A stretch of DNA of 64,000 nt from Pocillopora verrucosa (Eukaryota; Cnidaria; Anthozoa; Scleractinia; Pocilloporidae). The notes beneath the pieces are model-generated. The model saw nothing but the letters and a program-made list of their open reading frames with translations. It ran no database searches and was not told the DNA's origin. The position numbers were made by a program, and so were the translations under genes. The first letter of the stretch is position 1. Every line of letters begins with the position of its first letter. The DNA lies in contig NC_089319.1 in assembly GCF_036669915.1 (NCBI RefSeq), forward strand, positions 6,024,078-6,088,077. The letters run 5' to 3'. Below, piece after piece: positions 51,466 through 64,000 of this stretch.

Positions 51466-54206
51466 AATCTATTTCCATTGCTTTCTTCGGTAATTCTGGG
51501 TTTAGCTGAAGCTTGACTTTGCTTTGAAGTAACATTTGCCCTCTTGTTTTCGACGAAGCGAAAGCTTTCTGATTTTACATAACGGGCGCAATTTAATTCT
51601 CGTGTTTCTTCGAAAAAATACAAAGCTTACTTCAACGGAAGTTCTCGGAATTCAAGTGTTAAATCGTCACTCTTTCTCGGAAATAGTAACATTCGTCACG
51701 CATGGATTATTAATAAATTGTGCGCGTGAGCGCCGCATTTTCTCGGAAAAATTACGTTTGAGTGCGTGCACAAGTCGACTCTAAAAACACCGGTAGATCT
51801 CGGACGATCTTCTAACATGTAAATATTGATCAACTCACGCTGGAATTGTAGCTTATCTCTGGCGTGACAAAATCCACGAGATAAGAAAGGAACGCGGAAT
51901 TCATTAAGATAATAATATGAGATGTCAAAATTTGGATGCGGACATAGCAATAAAAGCGGAAGGGCACAGTAAAAGAAAATCTTTCAAATTTTGAAATATA
52001 ACTAATGGAAAATTTAATAACAAATTTGGAACTGAATTGTAAGCTTGAAACTCGTCTATATCAGCTCTGTAATTTACAAACGGTAAGAAACAACTATGAC
52101 AACAAACATTGACCAAAAATGACCACTAATAAGGAACACGTGCTCCATAAGTTGGGAGGGTAAAATAACAGATTTATTGTAAGGATAAAAGCTTTTCTAC
52201 GAAATGTTCTGCTTTCGTCGAAAACGCGTGATACCTCCGGTGATAATCACGAGGTTTCGAGGCGATGATCGAGATAGTCAGCCTGAAATCGCCCTTGGCG
52301 AAAATTTCTTTTTGACAAATAAACATCAATCACCGTAAATAAACCCGTTTTAGTAATCACTTGTAATACATTTCCATGCAAGTTTCGATATCAGGTGAAA
52401 ATCGAAGTTTATAAATCAACTAACATGTCTTCCTTTGCCTACAATAATGCGCGCGGCAACAAACACAATACTAGATTTAACCTTTTGTACCCTCTTTAGC
52501 ACAGCATAGTTGATTAGCGGCATCAGAGAGGCAATTAGTATATAACAAACTTGTGTTATATCTATGCCGTCACGGACAGCAATAATGTTTCAGGGTGAAG
52601 TTGTGTTTATTACAAAAACAAGCCCATGTAATCTAACGCACGATAAGGATAAAACAACACAATATTAATTACAATCATTTAGAAGCTTCTTTAAAAAAAA
52701 ACTATTCACAAAATTTCATGGATAAATATTTGCACAATAAATATAAACTCTAATTGAACAAAGTAATATATGTAGCATCCGACGGGAACGTAAAAGCCGT
52801 GAACACAAAGTTCTGGCTTAGTAAACAATTGCTTTTCGGTCCAATGCACATCAAGGCCAATTTCATTTCCTCATCTCTTCAAGAACAACACGCGAATGTG
52901 TGTTTTGTGGAAAAAACATAAACCAGGATAAATGTAAAACACGAGTTCAGAGTTTTCCTATATGCCAAAAGAAAACTAAACAATCTTATCAGTAAATTTA
53001 ACAGCGTCGAAGTACGAAGTTGAAGCTCGCCAGTTGGTAGATAAGCTTACTTATTTCTTAGTGGGAGACTTGAAGGGGGAGGGAAAGGTTTAATTCAGTT
53101 GGGTTGATTTAAATAAAGTATTGACATGATGTTTATCATGCAACTTGGAATTCGTCTTCAGTTGTTTCAGCTTCGGCGAAATATCATAATAAATAATTGT
53201 GCGAGGCGCATTTCTTAGAAAGACACAAACTGATAAGGCTTACAACTAAAATGGCAGTAGAACCATAGAAATCGTGTCACGTCACACCCGGAAGCAAAAC
53301 AAAGCGGCCGGTTTCAGCTTCCGCGAAAAGTTGTAGTGAGCTCTTCCGCACAAGATGGAAGAGATAAAGAAGAGCAACATAGCAACCAATTGTTTTGAAG
53401 ACGAGGGCCTAACAAAATACCACGACGGTTCAGATATCAGGGTCAATTCAGGGAAGATGATTGCTTGAAAGACGTGCATGAAGCCACGCAGTTTTAAACT
53501 GTTACTGTGAAGGATTGCTTATGGAATCGTTGACTTAATCAACAAAGACGATACCCTACTTCTTTCTTTCGTCTAAAAGCCCGTGGGGGGGGGGGGGGGG
53601 GGGGCTCCTTTTAATAGCAAAGTGAGAAAGGAGGGAACCAACGAAACGAGACTAATTTGATTAACGTCTTCTTTATATAAATACTCCAACCTAGTTGGCA
53701 GAATGAATTCTGTTTCGTTTTCATGCAAGAAATTTCATCACCATGCTGAGATTTCAACCCAATTCTGATTAATAGGGGAAATTTCAGCTCAGTTACTTCT
53801 ATGAATATATTTTTTCCTTGTTGCTTTCACCGATTTCTAACTCCCTTATCGACTTCTTAGTCGCAAAAATCGGGAACTTCGTGAGCGGGAAAGCCCCTCT
53901 TATCCACCTTCTCAAATGAACGCATTCACTGTTTATTCCAATGGAAAGAGAGCTTTAGGAAGCAAGTCAGCCCAGTGTCTGACCCAAGGAATAAATGCAG
54001 AGGCCATAGGAGATAGCAGTTTTCGCTTTGAGTGATACAATAACATCGACCAGCTTGTCTTTGTGTTCCATGGTATATTTTCAATGTCTAGACACACCCT
54101 TTACTTTGGCAAGCGGTAAATGTGAACTTTTTGTAAAGTGTGCGATAAAGTTAGACTTCTCGTAAGTCTTAAATAAAATGTTCTTATATTCTGCATATCA
54201 ATACCT
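51466..54206. other. Intergenic between SOCS and kelch-like genes
   Basis: This holds the probable SOCS promoter and leader, then about 2 kb with no supported gene, then the kelch-like 3' end (a minus-strand AATAAA lies near 53929-53935). It includes a poly-G run. Confidence 0.4.
53585..53604 (+). repeat. Homopolymer of 20 G
   Basis: An uninterrupted run of 20 G. It could form a G-quadruplex or be an assembly artefact; no gene is attached to it. Confidence 0.9.
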
Positions 54207-57200
54207 TCATGGCAATATGACAACTCCTGCCTGAATCCTAGGTGATGGTTCGTCGACATACGGAACGCGCACAAGCATATACGTATCGTCATCACCAAGG
54301 CAGAGTCTGGCTATCGCACCGTAATCTGATCCCACAACAAACTGTCCAACGATGTAAACATCCACGTCCTGATCACGTGGTCTCTCATTAACTGCAGCCC
54401 TGATTCCCCAGGCAGGCAGGTTCAGAGATTTTATAATAGTCCAGTGATTTGTTTGTGGGCAAAATTTCTCTACCGAGGCTTGAACGTTTGCTATCTGACC
54501 ATTCTGCATTTCAGCGCCTCCAAGCGCGTACAGACAACCGTGCGCAACGACCACGTCATGAAAAGCTCGTGCTCTTTTCATGGGCGGAGCAGAGTGCCAC
54601 CGATTTTTCTGCAGGTCGTAGGCTTCAACGGACGAGAACGCAAAATTGAAATTTGCTCCGCCACAAGCGTATATTTTGCCTTCTAGCGTAGCCACACCTG
54701 GGAAAATGACACCAGTATTGATCTTAATATTGTAATGATAATGGTCTTAGCTGTTGATAGAACCTACTCAGAGGCCCACCGTTAGGCTTTTTTGTATTCG
54801 GATGCCAATTTTGCTTCACTGATTCAGATGAAGTAAACAGGGAGGAATACTAACAAGAACGTAATTCATTACCTGGAAGGAGCAAAATTTCTTGGAAGAG
54901 CATTCTCAGGATAAATTGGTAATAAGAATGCTGACATTCTTAGGAGAAATTGGTTATAAGAGTGCTGGCTCAGAGGAATGGTATAACTTGCTGTAACCTT
55001 TAAGCCAAACATAAAAAAAGGACAAAAGGGTATCGTTACATACCAAGAGCTCCTCTGCCCGTGTGCATGGGCGTGATCACCTCCCATTCATTAGTAAATG
55101 GGTCGTACTTCTCTACAGTTTTCAGACCTTCCCTGAGGTAATCATCTGTTCCCCCAATCACATAGATACATCCATTGAATACAGTGCCAGCCACTTGCCC
55201 CTTGCAAAGTTTAAGTGGTGGAAGTTCACTCCATGAGTCCAGTTGTGGGTTGTAGCAGTCAACAGAGCCAAGGTTAGCTGTGAAACTAACCCCACCGATC
55301 ACATAGATGAGGCCATTGAGTTTAACAACGGCTGAAAAGTGATCAGGAGATTACAATGACAATGTTAGGACATATTGAAATATGCTGACCAAAAACTGGT
55401 TAACATGCTAGACTGCACTGTTCCCCAATTCAAGCCTAAATTAGCATTTGGAGACAGCTTTCCTTGCTATGAAAAACAACATTTGAATTAGATAGGGCAA
55501 ATACATATCATGTGTACACATATGATTAATTTGACTTTTGTGGCACTGAGACCTTTCAACTTTTAGCTTGAGTTAGCAGAAGGTTCTTTTTAACCCAGTG
55601 AGGTTCTACTGAATCAGAATTAGGTGTGGAAATTATTATTTTGAGTTTTACAATGGAGAAAATTGAACAATGAGAGCAAGATCTTTCTCCTCATAGCAAG
55701 TCACACTTTTGTCACTCAGTACCTGCTGATTCTCGGGCAACAGACATTGACTGCATTTCTCCCCATTTCTCTTCATCCTCCAAGTAGAAGTAGTCCATTC
55801 TGTTCAAATATCTATCAGGACTGTCAAATCCCGACAGGCCACCTGCTATGCACAGCTTTTTAGGAGTGTTTTGCCTGGGTTGTGTTCGGAGTGTTTGAAT
55901 AAAACACCTCTTCTCTGGATGCAGCTGATAGTTATCTATTTCTTCTATGAGAGCTTGACAACCTTTCAAAAGGTATAACAAAATAAAAAAGGCAAAAGCA
56001 ATGGATTAAAGTTGAAATATCTGGCAATTCTAGAAGGTTATTGGCACAACTGTAATATTTCCAGATTCTATGAAATAGCTTGAATGTTTAAAGGACTTAT
56101 AACAGGACTTACCATGTTTCTTGAGTACTTCAAATTCAGTTCCAAGACATTGTATCAGATGATTTCTTGGAATAAGAGGAAGTCGCACATTTTTTATTAC
56201 ATCAGGAACATGTGGAAATCGGCTATCGGGATCATGATTTACCCATGATAAAACAAGTTTTAGAAGTCCCTCTTCACCACTGCAAATGTTCAGATTTTCA
56301 GAGGATGCAAGTTTGGTCATCAGATTTGCAGGCAAGGAGAGGAAACCTGTAACGAAGAGAAATTAAAGTTATACCTTGTAATATGAATGTTAGTAGAACC
56401 CCTACATTTGTTAATCAGAATTAACAAATAACATAGGACAAACTGATAATTAATTTTTCTGTGGCCAGAAAAGAAACTAGGATAAGGGTGAGTGATAGTC
56501 TAAATGTTCCCTGTTTCCAAGAAGATCCATTGTAAGCATTGGTTTTCCTATTCAACAAATTTATCCATTTATCTTTTTGACCCATCCACACAAAAGATGT
56601 TCTAAAACAAGGACCTTTGCAATTCACTAAAATGTACCCTACCTTTTTGAATATGAATTAGCAGTAAGAGTTAAAGTGACAAACAGTTGTGAATTAAAGC
56701 CAAATGATATCTCTAAAAACCTTTTAACTACATTTCTTCTCTCAAACAATTCCAAATTCCAATTAGAAGCAAATACCATAAGCTATTTTTCTTCTCCCAA
56801 AATTTCTAGTAAATCATTTTCAGGAACTTAATTTCAAATATAAATCTTGCTATTCTTTAAAAAAAATCAAATGTGCACTATACAAAATTTTTTCCCCTTC
56901 AAAAGCAAAAGTTTGTCTGTATTAAGCCATAAATTTCGTTTGAATCTCCTCCCTACATAAATATACATGTAATTTAACTCCTAGACCCTTCCCTCCAAGG
57001 AAGTGAGCCAAAATTCTCGTCTCTGACTACCCTCAAACATTACCTTTGTGAGAACTAATTTCCATAATGTTCCTCTCCATGTATTCAAACGCATTTCTTA
57101 ATAATTCCTCACTTGATATTGCTTCAGCAAATGTTAGTATATCGACACAGTTGCTCTTGCTGATTTTTTTGCTAATGAAATCCACACAAACAGTTTCCAC

Positions 57201-57605
57201 TCCGGAAAACAACAACATGTTTGCGGCAACCAAGACATCTTTGACATCAGCCAGAGATTTGAGGTCCATTTTGCAGGTGTAAGCATATTCTACCAGAACT
57301 TTCAAAACATTCGACTCTAAGGCCATTTTAATCTTGCTCTCCCTGGATTCCCTCATCTCATTCGTGAACATGGCTTGAAAGTACGAGCTGCAGGAAGCCA
57401 AAACAAGTTTATGCACTTTGAAAAGTTTTCCGTCGTTGCTCTCCAAAACAACATCACAAAGGATCTCGCTCGCTCTTAACTCTTCCATTCTGTTTAGACA
57501 TTGCAAGGCGTGTACATGTCCCTTGCTGATCTTTTGAGAATCGCGATTACTGCTGTTAGATGACAATCTGATTTGTTTTCTTTTGGAGAGGCTCGTTGTC
57601 GCCAT
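54207..57605 (-). CDS. Kelch-like protein (BTB-BACK-kelch), probable Cullin3 adaptor
   Basis: Five coding exons, 5' to 3' on the minus strand: 57605-57044, 56346-56113, 55962-55723, 55331-55044 and 54697-54207. They sum to 1815 bases, 604 residues plus TGA, with all introns in phase 1. The BTB domain is about residues 35-145 (ILCDVVLESNDGKLFKVHKL, VLASCSSYFQAMFTNEMRES). BACK follows to about 290 (NCVDILTFAEAISSEELLRN; LKLVLSWVNHDPDSRFPHVP). Kelch repeats fill the C-terminal half: KKLCIAGG, IYVIGGVSF, GCIYVIGGTDDYL, KIYACGGAN and CLYALGGAE. KLHL proteins present substrates to Cullin3 ubiquitin ligases. The length and layout are standard. I cannot assign a specific KLHL number. It is divergent from AGPS, with 1.6 kb between start codons. 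Confidence 0.93.
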
Positions 57606-59173
57606 ATTTAGAGCTCATGGATTGGCACGTGTAAGATTACCTCGCCCCAGCTGACCTCGGTTGTGTTGCAATTGAATTCTATGGCTTGAGCCCGTTGTTC
57701 ATCACATGGTAGGAGGGTAGATTATCATTTCTGAGTAGCAAATTAATTCGAAGAATTCGACGCTTTTCGGAAGGTGAGATTTCCTCGTGAATCACTGTTT
57801 TCGTAAGTCCATGTTTTTTTCTTTACATTAGAAGAATTGAGCATGATTTTAGGTCAGCAACCCGTGGTTTGAGCTGCGTGACAGACGACAGAAGGGTGTA
57901 ACTCGTTGAATTTGTACATCTTGTGTGAACAAGAGACAATTAAGCATCAATTTTTGGATATTTGAAAACATCTGACAAAAGCTATGCTAAATTGGATGTT
58001 TTGAATCGCATGAAGTGTGGTAACGATGAGTTCAAACTTAAATTTGTGAATGCGTTGACGTGTTTATGAAATGGGATACATTTATGTCACACCACAACTC
58101 ATAGCTACATTAAATCATGCAAAAAATATTTTGTTTTCAGGGGTATGTAGCGGTTAACTTTTATCCAAAAAACTTTCAACCTTTCCGAAGAAATACTATT
58201 GTGTATTCAAATCACATACTGAGCTCTTAAGATTGTGATTTCTATCTGAACGTTCGCACTTTAATTCTCAAGACCGAACAGTGTATGTAAGTTTATGCAA
58301 TGTCCAGGTGACATTACCCAATAAAAATTAATGTTTTTGCATTTTCAGTTAGTGTTTGAACCAACAGATTACAGTATAATTTTGCAAGTGATCTGGAAAA
58401 CCTCTGAGCTTTTACTTACACTTGCCAAGATACTTTGATAGTGTATTAACAAATCAAAATCTTGTTAAGTAAAAATCAACTTAGTCCTTTTTTGAGGTGT
58501 GTTTCCTTTTGTTTCCAGTTTGCAACCTTTTCTGACACAACTAAGGGTCCTTTTTTTGCAGTGCACACCTTATATCTCTTTTCCCTGATAAAAGGTAGCT
58601 CTGTTCAAGGTGAAAATGTAAGATCTATTTTGATTTTTAAGGTGAAAAATGTATTTATGTTCTAACTTATGTTTTCATCGCTAGCTTGAGTAGCTGGAAG
58701 GACTTGTGATAAGCTTTATCTCCCCTGACAATGATTTTGAATGATAATATTAAAAAAAACTAGTAATGGCATATAATGCTTATATAAGGAGGTCTAAGTC
58801 TGAGGTTAGAGTCATGGAGATACTTGAAAATTGTGTAATGAAGTCTCGTTTTTTTGTGTGGTTCTTTCTCTCAAGGAGCTTGACTTACCATTGATCCATC
58901 CATCTAGGATGTCCAATGTATACTTATGTTGCATAATATCTATTCAATTGTCTGATTATAACACAGTTTGTTTCGTAAAATTCATTTCACTGCAAAGACC
59001 ATTGCATTTTGTATTTTTAAAGGAAGAAATTTGAAGTTTTATGGTTGATTCAGGATTTAATTCATTTCAGTATTCTTTATTGATTTTGAAATGAATTGCA
59101 GTCAATTAAAATAAACAATAATTCTTGTGTTTGTGTGCAAAAATGAAATTTTTAGGTTAGTCTAGATACCACA
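57606..59173. promoter_or_regulatory. Head-to-head intergenic region, likely shared promoter
   Basis: The kelch-like gene (minus) and AGPS (plus) start from opposite ends of this 1.57 kb. A consensus donor GGAAG|GTGAGATTTCC lies near 57769, and an acceptor TTTTTAG lies near 59155, 18 bases before the AGPS start codon. AGPS may therefore have a non-coding first exon close to the kelch-like start, so the true promoter could be under 200 bp and bidirectional. This is inference from splice signals. Confidence 0.35.
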
Positions 59174-61706
<2,533 letters not shown>

Positions 61707-63639
61707 TTTCACAATAGGTTATGAAAAATTATTCTATTCAATAGTAGAGAGTGTACTGATTTCGAGGATGAGTAGCGTCTGAAGTTAAAACTCTGAGTAA
61801 ACTTTCGCCGCAATAATCAACGATTCAAGTTTTTTTTTTAACCCAGACGGAGAGTTTGAAAGTAGGTTAAGCATATCAGTTGAAATATCAGTACCTTGTC
61901 GTGGGGATCACTGCTGATCTAACATGGGATATTTACTGGGCTGGAAGTAAGTTTCCAATCACTACAGTTGTGAAATAACGAACCGAAAAAAGTGCTACGT
62001 AATATTAGAGTGGTTTTTTTGTTTTGTTTTTTTTGTTAATGAACCGTGAATCAGTATGATTTATCTTGATCTCGACACCTGTGGTTTGAATGTTAAGTTT
62101 TAAAGATCTAAATTTTCAAAAAAAAAAAAAAAAATAACTGATTCAGACGCGTTCTTCACCCAGTCATTGATTGTCGTAAAATTTGGCTTTTAACTTACCT
62201 GAAAGATGAATCTCCTTTACCTTATGTGAAGACTGAAGGAGACTTTGTTCAATGAGTACTTCTACTGTAAGGAGAACTGTGTAAACCTCTGGCAAAATTT
62301 TTTTAAAGATTTATCTTCACAATCATTCGTGGTTGGAAAAACTTCTTAGGTTATCTTTGGTTGGTCGTGGCCTTTAATCATCTCAGTACTTGAATCGCCA
62401 AAATCCATTAAATAATTATAAACTTGAAGTAATTAAGAAATTTAGGAAACGTATCCAGAGTTGATCTTTTAAGACCTTGTATTTGAAACAGGATTAAAGG
62501 TATAAATGAAGGGTATGTGGAAGGCACCAGATGGCAGCGAGATGTATGCGCCAGTAAAAATTTGGACACAGTGGTTTTATACGCGTTTCTTACATCATAC
62601 GGAACGTTCTGTTATGTTCCCCTTGGCAAACCGTGGAAATCTTTGCGGTAGTTAAATTGTTCAATCTGAAGATTTGCAATGTGTAACCCATTAAAAGTCG
62701 AAATGATATTTCAGGAATACCTTTTTTCCTGTGTTCGCGTAGTGATTCTGTGAGTTTTCTCTCACTAAGCGGCCAACTTAATCGAAACTTAACTGGCCAT
62801 GCTACCTCTACAGTACTCCATCGTCTACTATTTAAGCTCAAACAGCTCAGAGCTTCCTTCCACTTAAAAGGATCGCAAATGAGCTTCCTTAACGGCACAG
62901 AGGACGGCAACAGGCTAACAGTTTCTGAAGAGATGAACAAGCTTGATTACAAGAAAACAAAAGAGGTTATGTTCGCGGGTATAAATATGTTTGGATCAAC
63001 TCAGAGCCGCGTCAACCTACCCGCCCATCAAAATCTCCATTTTAACCTGCTCTGCTTGCTATAATGCCCGACAAAGTGACAATAGTAAAACTGTTTCACT
63101 TTACCTTTTTTCAACCAAGTTGTGAATACGTCTGCCTCTCATGTTAAGAATTTAGGTCTGCAGAGATAAGGTTTCCCTTCAGAAAATATTGAGAAATAAC
63201 GAAGATATGCAGAGATTCATAGGAGGAACTGAAGAAACGAGGGTATCAAAAGCGCGCGAAATTGTACCGTGTTCAACAAATCCGGGAACGTTGTATAGGT
63301 GACAACATGATTTCGAGTACAATTTAGTATAAACAAGCACGAGTAAATTTTTCAAAGACAAGAATATTTTTCCATGTATAAGTGCATTTTTTTCATGTAT
63401 AATGTGACGTACATCATCTTTTCATGTAAAATATAAATTTTTTCGTGTTTTGTTAATCTGTAAAATGAATCGTTCTCACAACACGGGCGTTGTGCCCTGC
63501 ATACAGAGCACTTTAACTTCTTCTTCTTCGAATAATAAGGCCTATTGTCGCCTCCTAAAAGAACGACGGTGAGCTGTGTCAGTGGGTAAATTTCGTGTTT
63601 CCCGAACTAGAGATTAAGGTTGAAACTCAAAGCGGCAAA
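61707..63639. other. Intergenic downstream of AGPS
   Basis: The AGPS 3' untranslated region and beyond. A 16-17 base A run is near 62118-62134. Two overlapping opposite-strand frames near 62590-63064 show no domain and look like chance. Confidence 0.4.
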
Positions 63640-63649
63640 TATGAGTAAA

Positions 63650-63664
63650 TTCGAGGTAGGTTTA
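63650..63664 (+). CDS. Possible first coding exon running off the window
   Basis: ATGAGTAAATTCGAG followed by GTAGGT could be a five-codon first exon with a donor. No second exon is visible before the window ends. Weak; chance is likely. Confidence 0.12.
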
Positions 63665-64000
63665 AAACTTTGCAAGGTTTCAAGCAACTCCCTCCTAATT
63701 TGGTCCAATTAGCAATCAGCATGCAGTTAGGTGAGCAGATAGCAGTTATTTGGAGTCTTCCTGTCTTCAGTCAACTCCTTGCTCATTACCTCTCTACAGC
63801 CATTTACGCAGTTGGCGTAACGAGATGCCCTTCGTAACAAGCGGTGACTGCTTGATACAGTTGATCAGGGAGAGAGAACTGCTATGATGGACATCTTAAA
63901 TGAAAGCTATTCCTGTCCAATTTCAATCGCGGCCGAAGATCACTGGGCAGAGTACAGACAAAAGTCAGGATAGCGCTTTTTCATTACATTCTTAGAGAAT

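Noticed and set aside
62590..63064. Opposite-strand frames of 116 and 104 codons
   Set aside because: They overlap each other, have no domain and no coding-like pattern.

Overview
The window looks like nuclear DNA from an invertebrate animal, most likely an anthozoan cnidarian and possibly a reef coral. It is AT-rich, its genes have many introns with GT/AG borders, its proteins resemble metazoan families, and it is full of short dispersed repeats of the MITE and foldback kind. The species assignment is inference. I see no bacterial operons, CRISPR arrays or prophage.

Layout. (1) The + strand at 358-3296 holds the last eight coding exons of the nonsense-mediated-decay kinase SMG1, ending in its FATC tail; the rest of the gene lies left of the window. 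(2) At 6.6-11 kb only weak transcript-like signals appear. (3) The minus strand at 11384-13853 holds three exons of an unrecognised gene with an in-frame stop and no visible 3' end. (4) The minus strand at 17701-21478 holds a complete five-exon gene for a 274-residue protein I do not recognise. (5) The minus strand at 22469-33964 holds a complete eleven-exon gene for a 482-residue single-pass leucine-rich-repeat membrane protein. (6) A repeat-filled gap covers 34.0-38.7 kb. (7) The minus strand at 38775-42596 encodes cytosolic-type serine hydroxymethyltransferase in three coding exons. (8) From 42.6 to 50.9 kb lies a stretch of mobile-element debris: a perfect 29-bp-arm palindrome, a tRNA-derived element, remnants resembling THAP and Crypton-derived domains, and a 436-bp foldback. 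(9) The minus strand at 50890-51465 holds an intronless SOCS-family gene. (10) The minus strand at 54207-57605 holds a five-exon kelch-like gene (BTB-BACK-kelch). (11) The + strand at 59174-61706 holds alkylglycerone-phosphate synthase (ether-lipid synthesis) in two coding exons with an N-terminal peroxisomal PTS2 signal; it is head-to-head with the kelch-like gene.

The genes do not form one pathway. They are a typical mix of housekeeping (SMG1, SHMT, AGPS), signalling or ubiquitin-adaptor (SOCS, KLHL) and cell-surface (LRR) functions. I found no clearly new biological system. The items most worth a second look are the two unrecognised genes, the inverted-repeat insertions, and one MITE inserted inside a related MITE. 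Exon borders were placed by hand from splice signals and reading-frame phase. For the five complete protein genes with introns or PTS2 evidence, the summed exon lengths give intact frames.
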